A stretch of 64,000 nucleotides of DNA from JAWLDV01 sp046537975 (GCA_046537975.1 JBKHJR010000003.1:1-64000), one strand, 5' to 3'; positions 8,673 to 17,877 are shown, numbered from the stretch's first letter. The notes: generated by a model not told the origin, from the letters alone. Made by a program: numbers and translations.

Positions 8673-8702
8673 TTGACTTTATAATGATATTCTGAATAGT
8701 AT
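8673..8702 (+). promoter_or_regulatory. Putative promoter of the EF-G-like gene
   Basis: TTGACT (8673-8678) and TAGTAT (8697-8702) are separated by 18 bp, about 120 nt before the start codon, in the AT-rich divergent region between nnr and the EF-G-like gene. Assigned by eye. Confidence 0.4.
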
Positions 8703-8820
8703 GATTTACCGTTTAAGTTTCGAATTACAAATTAGAAATCAGGTATCGGGTGTGCTGGGATGACTATAATTGATAATTCGTGCTTCCTGATTTTTAATTA
8801 AAAGTAAGGGAGGGGAGTCA

Positions 8821-10896
8821 ATGCAGGATATTGAACTGGTTCGCAACATCGCTTTTTTAGGACACGGCAAAAGTGGCAAAACATCCCTGGCCGAGGCCAT
8901 TCTGCATACCTCAGGCAAAACCAAAAAGCTGGGCAGAGTTGATGAAGGAACATCCGTGCTTGATTTTGAACCGGAAGAAATTGAAAAAAATCACACAATC
9001 AACAATGCATTTCACAACTATACCTGGAAAAAGCACCGGGTTTTCCTGATAGACACTCCGGGTGATGACAATTTCATCAATGAGACAAAGTTTGCCAGCC
9101 GAGTGGCTGACAATGCCGTCTTTGTCGTAGGTGCGGTGCTGGGGGTAAAATATCAGACCCAGAAAATAGCCGGATATATCAAGGATAACGGCCTGCCCAC
9201 CATACTCTGTATCAACAAGATGGACCGGGAAAGGGCCAATTTTGAAAAGACAATTTCCGAGATCAAAGAACAGCTTCCCATTGAACCGGCGGTCTGCTAC
9301 TTACCCATAGGAAGCGAGGATAATTTTAAGGGAATAATCGATGTTATCAACAACAAGGCCTATTTCTTCGATGTCGAGGGAAGCTGCAAGACCGGAGATA
9401 TCCCGGAAGACATGATGGAAGCAGTGACCAGTGCTCAAGAAGAATTAATGGAACAGGTAGCGGAGACAGATGATGAACTCATCGAAAAATTCCTGGAAGA
9501 TGGCAAACTTAACGACTCCGATCTATTGCAGGGTCTGGCCAAAGCAGTACGTGAAAGCAATCTGTCTCCGGCAGTTCCCTGCTCTGCTGCAGAAAATTGC
9601 GGCTCAGAACTTATCCTGAACGCCATTAACGACTTTTTCCCTTCCCCGGACCAGAGACCCGCCCAGGTAGGGACAGACCCCAAAACAGAAGATCTGGTCG
9701 AAATCGCGCCCTCCACGGACAGCCCCTTTTCCGCCCTGGTATTCAAGACCACCGAAGATCCCTTTTCCGGTAAGCTTTCCATCTTCCGCACTTTTTCCGG
9801 GGTCATGAGAGGAGATTCACTTTACAACGCCAGTAAGGATAAAACTGAAAAGTGCAGCCAGTTATATATTATGGAAGGAAAAGAGCTGATCCCGGTGGAA
9901 AGCGCCTCGCCTGGAATGATAACCGCTGCAGCCAAACTCAAGGAGACAGCCACCGGCGACACCCTGGCAACGGAAAAAACACCCGTGGTTTATGAAGGTC
10001 TCGATCCCATCCAGCCTACCATGTCCTATTCAGTAAGAGCCGCCAGCCGGGATGAAGAAGACAAGCTTTTCACCTCCCTGTCCAAAATACTGGCTGAAGA
10101 TCCCACCCTTAAAGTGGAACGCCAGGAGCAGACCAGGGAAACAGTCCTTTCCGGAGTGGGGCAGCGGCATCTCCAGATAATCTGCGACAGGATTAAACGC
10201 AAATATAAAGTAGATCTGCATTTAAGTACTCCAAAGGTCCCTTATAAGGAGACAATCAAGGGGACTGCCAGAGTCCAGGGCAAACACAAGAAACAGTCCG
10301 GGGGTCGGGGGCAGTTTGCCGACTCCTGGATAGAAATGGAGCCTCTGCCTCGGGGCGGCGGGTTTGAATTTGAAGATCACATCGTGGGTGGAGTCATTCC
10401 CAAGCAGTACATTCCAGCCGTGGAACAGGGTATTATCAATGCTGCAAAAGAAGGGGTTCTGGCGGGCTACCCTACTGTTGATCTGAAAGTTAAGCTGGTG
10501 GACGGCTCCTTCCACCCGGTTGATTCTTCGGAAATGGCCTTCCAGATTTCCGGCTCTATAGCTTTTAAAGAAGGAGCCAAACAGGCCCGCCCTACCCTGC
10601 TTGAACCTATTAACAACGTAACCATTTTTGCCCCCAAGGACTGTGTAGGTGATATTGTCGGTGACTTAAACAGCCGTCGTGGCAAAGTGTTGGGCATGGA
10701 TTCAGAGAAAAACTCAGAGATTATAAAGGCCCAGGTGCCAATGGCAGAGATTCTGGAATACACCCCGGATCTCACCTCGATTACTGCGGGCCGGGGATAC
10801 TTTACCACTGAATTCTCCCATTACGAAGAGGTACCTGCTCATATAATGGAGAAGATCACAACGGAAGGAAAAAATAAGGAAACAGGACAAAAATGA
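8821..10896 (+). CDS. Elongation factor G-like GTPase (EF-G paralogue)
   Basis: A translational GTPase of 691 residues with the full EF-G domain order: G domain (1-270), domain II (about 295-380), domains III to V to the C-terminus. The P-loop is GHGKSGKTS where canonical EF-G has AHIDAGKTT, switch I has EKNHTIN in place of RGITI, and G3 reads DTPGDDNF, so the catalytic histidine of DTPGH is replaced by aspartate. G4 is NKMDRE. Domain IV keeps GGRGQFADSWIEMEPLPRG and domain V ends normally. This is a specialised paralogue rather than the housekeeping fusA; its role (ribosome recycling, stress or another) is unknown. A GGGAGGGGAG site precedes the ATG. It overlaps the next gene by 4 nt. Confidence 0.88.
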   Translation: MQDIELVRNIAFLGHGKSGKTSLAEAILHTSGKTKKLGRVDEGTSVLDFEPEEIEKNHTINNAFHNYTWKKHRVFLIDTPGDDNFINETKFASRVADNAVFVVGAVLGVKYQTQKIAGYIKDNGLPTILCINKMDRERANFEKTISEIKEQLPIEPAVCYLPIGSEDNFKGIIDVINNKAYFFDVEGSCKTGDIPEDMMEAVTSAQEELMEQVAETDDELIEKFLEDGKLNDSDLLQGLAKAVRESNLSPAVPCSAAENCGSELILNAINDFFPSPDQRPAQVGTDPKTEDLVEIAPSTDSPFSALVFKTTEDPFSGKLSIFRTFSGVMRGDSLYNASKDKTEKCSQLYIMEGKELIPVESASPGMITAAAKLKETATGDTLATEKTPVVYEGLDPIQPTMSYSVRAASRDEEDKLFTSLSKILAEDPTLKVERQEQTRETVLSGVGQRHLQIICDRIKRKYKVDLHLSTPKVPYKETIKGTARVQGKHKKQSGGRGQFADSWIEMEPLPRGGGFEFEDHIVGGVIPKQYIPAVEQGIINAAKEGVLAGYPTVDLKVKLVDGSFHPVDSSEMAFQISGSIAFKEGAKQARPTLLEPINNVTIFAPKDCVGDIVGDLNSRRGKVLGMDSEKNSEIIKAQVPMAEILEYTPDLTSITAGRGYFTTEFSHYEEVPAHIMEKITTEGKNKETGQK

Positions 10897-11423
10897 AGCA
10901 ATCATACCGCTGCGCCGTCCTGACCATAAGTGACAAAGGGGCCGCCGGACAAAGGGTGGATAGCAGTGGTCCCGGGCTGACGGAAATGCTGAAGAGACAG
11001 GAATCCTTTCAGGTGGTTGATTCTTCTGTAGTGGCCGACGATAAAGAAGAAATCAAGGATGTTCTCTGTAAGTGGGCTGATAAGGAGCGGATCGATCTCA
11101 TCCTCAGCACAGGGGGAACCGGAGTCAGCCCCAGGGACGTGACCCCGGAGGCCACCAGGGAGATAATTGAAAAGGAAATCCCCGGCCTCGCTGAAGCCAT
11201 GCGGCAGACCAGCCTCAGTAAAACCCCCTATGCCATGCTCTCCAGAGCAGTTGCCGGGATCAGAAAAACCACTCTTATTATCAATCTGCCGGGCAGTGAA
11301 AAGGGAGCAAAAGATAATCTGGAGGCGATTTTGGCAGCTCTGCCCCACGCCGTATACAAAATAAAAGGGGGAACCAGGGACTGCGGGGACGAGAGATCAG
11401 ATACCGGAGGTCAGACGGAATAA
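10893..11423 (+). CDS. MogA/MoaB-family molybdopterin adenylyltransferase-like protein
   Basis: The family activates molybdopterin by adenylylation ahead of molybdenum or tungsten insertion. Of 176 residues, the motifs ILSTGGTGVSPRDVTPEAT (about 69-87) and INLPGSEKGAKDNLEAIL (about 130-147) are the diagnostic substrate-binding loops, and the N-terminus VLTISDKGAAGQRVDSSGP is typical of MogA. The ATG overlaps the EF-G-like stop (ATGA), so translation is coupled; a functional link is not obvious. It converges with purM 32 bp downstream. MogA or MoaB cannot be told apart here. Confidence 0.9.
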   Translation: MKQSYRCAVLTISDKGAAGQRVDSSGPGLTEMLKRQESFQVVDSSVVADDKEEIKDVLCKWADKERIDLILSTGGTGVSPRDVTPEATREIIEKEIPGLAEAMRQTSLSKTPYAMLSRAVAGIRKTTLIINLPGSEKGAKDNLEAILAALPHAVYKIKGGTRDCGDERSDTGGQTE

Positions 11424-11455
11424 ATAGTTGTTTTCTATTTTATTATTAAAGACAA

Positions 11456-12538
11456 TCAGGATATTGAAACCTGTCCTTCCTCCCCCTTGCGGGGCATAAT
11501 TTCTCCTATTAAATAAGGCTGTTCTCCCAGAGCACTGAACTGCTGCATAACATCATGGACAATCTTTTTATCCACCACGACAGCCAGACCCAGGCCACAG
11601 TTAAAGGTCCGGAACATTTCATCTTCAGGGATGTTGCCTTTTGATTGAAGAAAACCGAAGATCGGCTGGACCGGCCAGCTCCCTTTATGGAGTACGGCCT
11701 TACAGGACTTCGGAAGAATTCTCGGAATGTTGTCCACCAGGCCGCCGCCGGTAACATGGACAAAGCCGCGTATCGGAAAATGCCTGCAGATATTAAGAAC
11801 AGGCTCAACGTAGATCCGGGTCGGCCGGAGCAGCTCCCGGCCTACAGTATCTTCCAGCTCTTCCGGCTGATCATCAACCGAAAGGCCAAGCTCCTCAAAA
11901 CAGATCTTGCGCACCAAGGAATAACCATTACTGTGTAGACCACTTGAGGCCAGACCTATAATCTTGTCTCCCACCTTGGTATCGGAACCGTCAATGATCT
12001 CACTCCTCTCAACTATGCCTACCACAAAACCGGCTATATCGTATTCCCCGGGGCTATAAAGACCGGGCATTTCCGCAGTTTCCCCCCCGATCAGGGAACA
12101 CTGGGCTGTTTTGCAGCCCTCGGATATACCTTTAACCACTTCGGTGGCCACTTCGGTATCAAGTTCTCCCACCGAAAAATAGTCAAGAAAAAACAAAGGC
12201 CTGGCCCCGGATACCACAATGTCGTTTACACACATGGCGACCAGATCGATCCCTATAGTATCATGGCGTCCGCACATGGAGGCTATATTAAGTTTGGTTC
12301 CCACCCCGTCAGTGGAGGAAACCAGGATCGGATCCTCATAACGGTCCTTCCCCAAAGCAAACAGGCCGCCGAATCCCCCTATATCAGTAAGGACACCCCG
12401 GCGGAATGTGGATGAAACCAGCGGCTTAATATTGCTGACAAAATCATTGGCCTTATCTAAATCAACGCCTGCTTCGGTATATCTGGAGACTTTATCGTTA
12501 CTCATGAAATTATAACAGTTTTTAAGCTTGGGATTCAC
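11456..12538 (-). CDS. purM: Phosphoribosylformylglycinamidine cyclo-ligase (AIR synthetase)
   Basis: Fifth step of purine synthesis: ATP-dependent ring closure of FGAM to aminoimidazole ribonucleotide, cytoplasmic. The 360 residues have the PurM/PurL-like fold, with YTEAGVDLDKAND at the start, DGVGTKLNIA (ATP-binding signature), GIDLVAMCVNDI, GGETAEMPGLY and GLASSGLHSNGYSL. The frame opens with GTG at 12538 (AGGG 8 nt before); most homologues begin near the inner ATG at 12505 (MSNDKVSRY), which lacks a ribosome site, so the first 11 residues are uncertain. No other purine gene is nearby. Confidence 0.95.
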   Translation of the reverse strand: MNPKLKNCYNFMSNDKVSRYTEAGVDLDKANDFVSNIKPLVSSTFRRGVLTDIGGFGGLFALGKDRYEDPILVSSTDGVGTKLNIASMCGRHDTIGIDLVAMCVNDIVVSGARPLFFLDYFSVGELDTEVATEVVKGISEGCKTAQCSLIGGETAEMPGLYSPGEYDIAGFVVGIVERSEIIDGSDTKVGDKIIGLASSGLHSNGYSLVRKICFEELGLSVDDQPEELEDTVGRELLRPTRIYVEPVLNICRHFPIRGFVHVTGGGLVDNIPRILPKSCKAVLHKGSWPVQPIFGFLQSKGNIPEDEMFRTFNCGLGLAVVVDKKIVHDVMQQFSALGEQPYLIGEIMPRKGEEGQVSIS

Positions 12539-13298
12539 CTTTTGATCCCTGTCATTAACCTGAAAACAGGGGATTGAATAAACATGGGAGGATGTTATTA
12601 CCGGTGATGAAAAAAGTCAATCTCTTTCTGTTTAATTATCCTTTTTAGCGGCTCTGTTTTTAAATCAGGCCCCACTCCTGGCAATGATGACAGTTCAAAG
12701 CTATTTCAGTTCTTATTCCGGCTTCCCTGTACAATTGTGCATGGATCGTCTTGATAAATTAACAATCCCGCCTTTGTTTTCCCTTAGACTCTTCCCGGGC
12801 AGGAAGAAGAGCAAGTCCGGCAGGCCACGGCCAAACAAAGGGATATGTATTCCGGCGCTTCTGACTCCTGTAACAGGACAAATTGTTATCTACTTCACAA
12901 TGTACCAGGATCCCGGCCAGGATTATAACCCGAAAATCACTTTTATTTAGTGGAGATACGGAACATAATTTTTTGCTGCTTGTCTGAAATTAAGCTTTGA
13001 GTTAAATTGGGATAAATTCTCAAATATATTTCGCCACCGGACAATCCGGAGTAGCTCCAAGTTGGTCTGGTCTGCAGAGAACAAAAAAGATAAAAATATG
13101 GACATTTAACTTAGACAATGAAGAATTCAACGCTCTTAATAATTATTATAATTACCTTCGGGGCGGCTGTTTATTTTTGGGCCGGGCATGATTATGGTTT
13201 TACCTGAAACAGTAATTATGAAGCGCCTCAGGCAGAGGTGCAGCGTCCCTTAACAGGGAACAACCAATAAAAATCATACACTACGGAGTAATTATATA
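12539..13298. other. Long intergenic region upstream of purM and the zinc-ribbon gene
   Basis: About 760 bp without a convincing gene. It must contain the purM promoter on the minus strand and that of the zinc-ribbon gene on the plus strand, though no consensus pair stands out. The plus-strand frame 12684-12950 has the composition of random sequence. The only candidate small gene is the 29-codon frame at 13118. A short hairpin-forming run (GCCTC, GAGGT) lies near 13225-13242. Confidence 0.4.
13118..13207 (+). CDS. Candidate 29-residue single-helix membrane peptide
   Basis: ATG at 13118 opens a frame of 29 codons ending in TGA at 13205-13207. The product is MKNST, then a strongly hydrophobic LLIIIIITFGAAVYFWAG, then HDYGFT: a lysine, one membrane-length helix and a short polar tail, as in many bacterial small membrane proteins. 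No ribosome site is visible before it, and the AT-rich isoleucine codons could be chance. It lies 91 bp before the zinc-ribbon gene. Confidence 0.2.
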   Translation: MKNSTLLIIIIITFGAAVYFWAGHDYGFT

Positions 13299-13958
13299 AT
13301 GCTATCAACCAACCAGTGTCTGAAGTACGCAGAAGAAGAACACTTCTGCCCCTATTGCAACAGCCGCTTAACCTGCTGCCAAACCCCGATAATACCAGTG
13401 GGCGACGGTCTGGGCTGGGGATCGGAAGTGATGTTTATATGTCTTAACAATGAATGCCCTCCTTACGTAAAGGGATGGCAACATATTGAAGAACAGTACG
13501 GCCATTTTGGCTCCTATCGCCACATGCAGCTTCCCGGAGAGAAGAGGGGTGAGATGATGATGGTCGGCAGCAGTGAGGCCTTTACCGGCTGTGCCCTGGA
13601 CCCTGAACAGCTGAAGGAAGAAAACCAGCGTTACCAGGAGGAGATAAAAGCAGTCGAAGCTTTAGAAACCTGTCTTGAAAAACAGGACCTGAGCCCGGTT
13701 CTCACCCTCATACTTGATGACAATGCTAATTTCTCCGGACGGGAAAGGGCCTGTGAATTACTGATCCAGCTGGATGACTTTGCCTGTATTGACCCGATCC
13801 GCAACCATACCTTTACCAACAAGGAAATTGAAGAGAAGGCGGACAAAGCCATATTGACGATCCTGCAAAACCACTACAAAAAAGAATGCCCCTACTGTGC
13901 GGAGATAATCAAACAGCAGGCTAAAACCTGTATGCATTGCAAGGAAAAACTGGGCTGA
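13299..13958 (+). CDS. Zinc-ribbon protein with HEAT-like middle region, unknown function
   Basis: A protein of 219 residues with cysteine pairs at both ends: FCPYCNSRLTCC near 17-28 with CLNNECPPY near 49-57, and a C-terminal ribbon CPYCAEIIKQQAKTCMHCKEKLG (about 197-219) of the double zinc-ribbon type. The middle (about 105-190) is charged and helical, resembling one or two HEAT-like repeats (LTLILDDNANFSGRERACELLIQLDD). There is no signal peptide, so it is probably cytoplasmic. Function is unknown; it may be an adaptor. It stands alone, followed by the tRNA-His promoter. Confidence 0.75.
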   Translation: MLSTNQCLKYAEEEHFCPYCNSRLTCCQTPIIPVGDGLGWGSEVMFICLNNECPPYVKGWQHIEEQYGHFGSYRHMQLPGEKRGEMMMVGSSEAFTGCALDPEQLKEENQRYQEEIKAVEALETCLEKQDLSPVLTLILDDNANFSGRERACELLIQLDDFACIDPIRNHTFTNKEIEEKADKAILTILQNHYKKECPYCAEIIKQQAKTCMHCKEKLG

Positions 13959-13979
13959 TCACAAGGTTCCTATTTTTTC

Positions 13980-14008
13980 TTGCCAATCCAGGCGCAATCT
14001 ATTATAGA
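13980..14008 (+). promoter_or_regulatory. Promoter of tRNA-His
   Basis: TTGCCA (13980-13985) and TATAGA (14003-14008) are separated by 17 bp and lie about 30 bp before the tRNA, the expected place for a sigma-70-type promoter of a tRNA gene. Confidence 0.55.
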
Positions 14009-14036
14009 TACAGAGATTGCTTGACAAGTATTCAGT

Positions 14037-14114
14037 GGTGAGCGTGGCTCAGTTGGTTAGAGCACCGGGTTGTGGCCCCGGAGGTCGTGGGTTCAAATCC
14101 CATCGCTCACCCCA
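14037..14114 (+). tRNA. tRNA-His (GTG)
   Basis: The acceptor arm GTGAGCG (14038-14044) pairs with CGCTCAC (14104-14110). The extra G at 14037 faces discriminator C14111, the G-1:C73 pair unique to tRNA-His. The anticodon loop TTGTGGC gives anticodon GTG at 14072-14074, and the T-loop is GTTCAAATC. CCA is encoded at 14112-14114. It is a single gene with its own promoter and terminator. Confidence 0.97.
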
Positions 14115-14124
14115 GACAAGACAA

Positions 14125-14165
14125 GGGATTGTGGCTTACGGGCCATAATCCCTTTTTATTTTTTG
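14125..14165 (+). terminator. Intrinsic terminator of tRNA-His
   Basis: GGGATTGTGGC (14125-14135) pairs with GCCATAATCCC (14142-14152), allowing one G-T and one mismatch, around a 6-nt loop and is followed by a T-rich run from 14153. It starts 10 nt after the encoded CCA. Confidence 0.85.
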
Positions 14166-14212
14166 CCCCAGCTGCAGGGGATGGTTATCTGAAATCCCGC
14201 TTCACAAATAAA

Positions 14213-14328
14213 CAGGGGCAAGATTAAGAGAAAGTTCCGGGGAATTACTTGACATGATCTTCTTTTATCTCAGCATATTAAAGTATGGGTCCTTTGTTTG
14301 GTCCACTTGCCCGGATCAGGTGGTCGGA
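14213..14328 (-). repeat. Dispersed intergenic repeat, copy 2 (inverted)
   Basis: Read on the minus strand it begins with CCACCTGATCCGGGCAAGTGG, continues through ACCAAACAAAGG, CCCATACTTTAATATGCTGA and AATTCCCCGGAACTTT, and ends CTCTTAATCTTGCCCCTG. It is the only inverted copy and has a single heptamer. It sits between the tRNA-His terminator and the diguanylate cyclase gene. Confidence 0.85.
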
Positions 14329-14454
14329 ACATTGCAGTCAAAATAACATAACCCGAGACCTTCGTCTCCGGACCAATTACTAAAAGAAATTATCTGACAA
14401 CACCGCTGAATTGCCATCAACTTACCACACTTTTTAACAAGATAGGTTCAACTG

Positions 14455-15684
14455 ATGACTTCCGGTTTTCTTAAGCTTTTAAAAAATCTTTTTGTCCCCA
14501 ACGGAATTTTTTTTCTCGCCATCTTTCTTGGCTTTATCTACTCTTCCCTGCCTGAAGTCCTTTGGCCCTACTCCCGACTTTACCCATATGTTCTCTATAT
14601 AACTGCTGCCGCACTTTGCTGGCGATTTCACAGGGACCGCTACATATTCGCCATAATTTGCATAGGAGTCTACGAGAGAGTCCTGTATTATCTTGTTTCC
14701 GGGAACGGGGAATCGATCAAGGCGGAAGGCCTCTCAGACCCCGGAATTATTCTTTTACTACCGATCAACCTGGTTATTCTGGAACTGATCAAGGACCGGG
14801 GACTTCTGACCTTCTGGGGAATTCTGCGCTGGATTCTGATTGCCGGCGAATTAAGTTTCCTGGGCTTCATGTATCTGAATCCCGCAAGTCCCCTGACCCT
14901 AACAGTCCAAAACTGGTCAGCAGGTCTTACCGCTTATCCGGAAAGCTTTGCCATGGGGCTGGTACCGGTGGTATTTCTGCTGGCGCTTATAATTTTCGCC
15001 CTCCTCTTTCTATTCAGACAGTCCTCCTCGGAAAGCAGCTCTTTCTGGGCCCTTATCATGCTTTATCTGGGTATTCATCATTTTGAAAACCCGGAAACCG
15101 CTACTTATTTCCTCTCCTGCACTTCATTGATTTTCATCAGCTCCATACTGGAAACATCCTATCGCCTCGCCTATTTTGACGAACTTACCGGCCTTCCGGG
15201 ACGGCGGGCCCTGAACGATCAGCTCGTACGGCTGGGAAACAAATATACGATCGCTATGATTGACATAGACCACTTCAAGAAGTTCAATGACCGATTCGGC
15301 CATGATGTCGGGGACCAGGTACTGAAGATGGTGGCCTCAAAACTGAAGGGGGTGCCCGGGGGCGGCAGGCCTTACAGGTACGGCGGGGAAGAATTTGCCG
15401 TTATATTTTCCGGCAAATCACTGGAGCTGACCAAGCCCTGTCTCGAGTCCCTGCGCAACACCGTTGAAAATACAGATTTTACCCTGCGGGGATTGGGCCG
15501 CTCATTAAAAAAGAAGAGCCCGCCCAGGAAAAAAAGGCGGCCCGGAAAATCAGTCAGGATAACGGTGAGCATCGGGGTCGCCGAGAAAAACAGCATGCAT
15601 CCTGATGCCGGTTCTGTTATCAAGGCCGCCGACCAGGCGCTTTACCGGGCTAAAAAGTCGGGGAGAAACAGGGTCACCGTCTAA
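14455..15684 (+). CDS. Membrane-anchored diguanylate cyclase (GGDEF)
   Basis: Makes cyclic di-GMP from two GTP. The 409 residues comprise an N-terminal half (1-230) of about six or seven hydrophobic helices with no recognised sensor fold, and a GGDEF domain (240-409). The catalytic loop is YRYGGEEF (about 307-314), a working GG(D/E)EF variant, and MIDIDHFKKFNDRFGHDVGD carries the metal and guanine contacts. No RxxD inhibitory site is seen upstream of the loop. A lysine/arginine-rich insert (KKKSPPRKKRRPGK) interrupts the later part of the domain. It converges with the antiporter gene 11 bp away. Confidence 0.93.
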   Translation: MTSGFLKLLKNLFVPNGIFFLAIFLGFIYSSLPEVLWPYSRLYPYVLYITAAALCWRFHRDRYIFAIICIGVYERVLYYLVSGNGESIKAEGLSDPGIILLLPINLVILELIKDRGLLTFWGILRWILIAGELSFLGFMYLNPASPLTLTVQNWSAGLTAYPESFAMGLVPVVFLLALIIFALLFLFRQSSSESSSFWALIMLYLGIHHFENPETATYFLSCTSLIFISSILETSYRLAYFDELTGLPGRRALNDQLVRLGNKYTIAMIDIDHFKKFNDRFGHDVGDQVLKMVASKLKGVPGGGRPYRYGGEEFAVIFSGKSLELTKPCLESLRNTVENTDFTLRGLGRSLKKKSPPRKKRRPGKSVRITVSIGVAEKNSMHPDAGSVIKAADQALYRAKKSGRNRVTV

Positions 15685-15695
15685 TTCAAACCGAT

Positions 15696-17351
15696 CTACA
15701 AAACAGGAAAGGTTTCCCTGTCTCCTCTATACTTACAGCCCAGGCTATCTCCCAAGGTCTGACAGACATGCCTGGCAAAACCCGAGCCGGCCTCGGACAA
15801 CACATTATAAGCGACATCAGCTCCGGACTCTTTAAGCTCGGCGACCTGATCATCAAAAACGGCGGTTGCGGTTACCTTGCCCTCGAAACCGGCTCTTTTC
15901 AATTCCTGCAGAGCAAACATATTGGCATTATGATTGGGCATGGTGAGCATAACCAGCCTGACCTTTCCCATGGGGACCTCGGTCCAGAAATCATAATCTG
16001 CCCCATCCCCCCAGATGACATTTCTTCCCATAATCTGATTAGCAGAGACCGTCTCCTTGTTATTATCAACTCCGAGGACATGGCCCTCATACTGCTGATC
16101 AGCGGCATCATAGGCTCCGGAACCAACTCTCCCCATTCCAAAGACAAGCACTTCCGCATCACCAAGATCAATGGGAAGATCCCCGGGATGACGGCTCATG
16201 GTTTCCAGGTGACTGAGAACCTTGGAAAAATAATTATAAAGATTATGAACCCGACTATTTACGAAGGAGCTAAGGATAAAGGAAAAAGTTAGAGCCAGGG
16301 CCATGATAATAAGCCAGTCAGAATCAAGCATACCCCTGGCACAGGCTATGGAGGTGCAGATAAGACCGAATTCCGAATAATTGCTTAAAACCATACTGGA
16401 AAGAAAGGATGTTCTGCCCCGTAATTTAAACCTGGTAAGAAGGACAATGAAAAAGACTGACTTGACTACCAGAAGGCCAAGAAACAGCAGGGCAATCAGG
16501 ATATGAGTAATCTCCGGGATACCGGTCAGGCCAATACTGAAAAAAAAGCCTATAAGAAAAAGATCCTTGAAAGAATAAAGAGACCTGGACAGCTCCGAGG
16601 AGCGGGGATGGTGAGAAATAAGGGCACCGATCACCAGGGCGCCGAGATCGGGCTTCAGGCCGACCAGCTCAAAACTGGTAGCTCCCAGAGCGGTCGCCAC
16701 AAAAAGACCGCCCAGGGACTGGAGTTCCCCGTGCCCTAACCGGTCCAGAATATACATTAGCAGCGGCCGGATCAGAAAAAGAAAAACAGGTATCAGCAGG
16801 GCCCAGGGAGAAGGCCAGCTCCCTTTGGAGATTGTGATAAAGATAACCGCAAGGATGTCCTGCATAATAAGAATGCCGATAGCCACCCTGCCGTGAAGGG
16901 CATTCATCTCCCCTCTTGCCTCAAGCACTTTAACTGCGAAAACAGTACTGGAAAAACCGGCGGCAAAGCCTACCAACAGGACCTCCTCCATAGGCATACC
17001 TTCAAAAAAATGAACCGCCCCCAATATTCCGAGTCCGTTTATAATTAGGGCAAAAAAACAAGTGGAGAGGGTAAGGTGGATTGTGGCTCCGGCCCAGCAT
17101 ACCGGATCAAGAAGGGACTTCAGGTCGAGCTTCAGGCCGATGGTGAAGAGAAGGAGCAGTACTCCTAAATCGGCAATCACCCCAAGTGCCAGGGAACCGT
17201 TGGTAATCCCCAGATAATTAAGAAAAAATCCGGATAACAGAAAGCCTATCATGGGGGGCAGCCCTGCCTGGCGGGCACCGAAACCGAAAATAAAAGCGGC
17301 GGTTATCCAGATCACATTGACCAGTTCCGGAGATTCAAAAAACATTTCCAT
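15696..17351 (-). CDS. CPA2-type (Kef-like) cation/proton antiporter with TrkA-N domain
   Basis: The 551 residues comprise an integral membrane half (1-385, about 12 helices starting with GFGARQAGLPPMIGFLLSGFF) of the CPA2 family and a cytosolic TrkA-N/RCK domain (about 400-530) with the nucleotide motif VFGMGRVGSGAYDA, followed by the acidic end of the second strand (GVDNN). KefB/KefC and YbaL share this layout; such proteins exchange K+ or Na+ for H+ under nucleotide control. No KefF/KefG ancillary subunit is near. An AAGGTGAT site lies before the ATG. Ion specificity cannot be inferred. Confidence 0.9.
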   Translation of the reverse strand: MEMFFESPELVNVIWITAAFIFGFGARQAGLPPMIGFLLSGFFLNYLGITNGSLALGVIADLGVLLLLFTIGLKLDLKSLLDPVCWAGATIHLTLSTCFFALIINGLGILGAVHFFEGMPMEEVLLVGFAAGFSSTVFAVKVLEARGEMNALHGRVAIGILIMQDILAVIFITISKGSWPSPWALLIPVFLFLIRPLLMYILDRLGHGELQSLGGLFVATALGATSFELVGLKPDLGALVIGALISHHPRSSELSRSLYSFKDLFLIGFFFSIGLTGIPEITHILIALLFLGLLVVKSVFFIVLLTRFKLRGRTSFLSSMVLSNYSEFGLICTSIACARGMLDSDWLIIMALALTFSFILSSFVNSRVHNLYNYFSKVLSHLETMSRHPGDLPIDLGDAEVLVFGMGRVGSGAYDAADQQYEGHVLGVDNNKETVSANQIMGRNVIWGDGADYDFWTEVPMGKVRLVMLTMPNHNANMFALQELKRAGFEGKVTATAVFDDQVAELKESGADVAYNVLSEAGSGFARHVCQTLGDSLGCKYRGDRETFPVL

Positions 17352-17877
17352 ATCATCACCTTATCGTGACTAATCGCTCCCCGCTCAAGGTCAACCAGCG
17401 GTTAAAAAACTCAATACTGGCCCAATCCTGCCAAGAATGAATAACTAAAAATATATCGACTAAAACCAAATTGAAAGTAATAATAGCGGCTTAATACCGG
17501 AAAAAGAAACAGTAAGTCTGGAAGGAAAAGAAGAAATCAAAAATTATACGGCAATGGAGCGAGTACAGTGAACCCCAAAATAATATCATAACTTCAGTCC
17601 ACCTGATCCCGACAAGTGGACCAAACAAAGGGCCCATACTTTAACATGCTGAGATAAAAGAGAATCATGTCAATTAATTCCCCGGAACCCTCTCTTAATC
17701 TTGTCCCTTGCCCCTTGTCCCTTGAACCTCAAAATCTCCGGGGACGGGAACTCTGAATATACCTTCAGCAGCACCGGGACGCTCCACCGGTGATCAGGTA
17801 ACAGCGATGAAAATATATATCATAATGGGAGCAACTGGCTTGATATCTCTTTCAGCACCCAATCCTCATTTCCTGAA
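17352..17877. other. Intergenic region between the antiporter and proX, with repeat copy 3
   Basis: The first 240 bp form an AT-rich upstream region for the antiporter gene without a clear promoter pair. From 17590 to 17757 it is repeat copy 3. The last 120 bp follow proX (minus strand) and show no strong terminator hairpin. Confidence 0.4.
17590..17757 (+). repeat. Dispersed intergenic repeat, copy 3 (full length)
   Basis: Begins AACTTCAGTCCACCTGATCC and carries every block of copy 1, including TTAACATG and CATGTCAA around the purine-rich loop, AATTCCCCGGAACC, three heptamer-like units (17701-17728) and the end block AAAATCTCCGGGGACGGGAA. It shares both outer limits with copy 1, which defines the full-length unit. 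Confidence 0.85.

Noticed and set aside
12684..12950. 88-codon frame upstream of the zinc-ribbon gene
   Set aside because: Composition looks random, with no domain, signal peptide or ribosome site.
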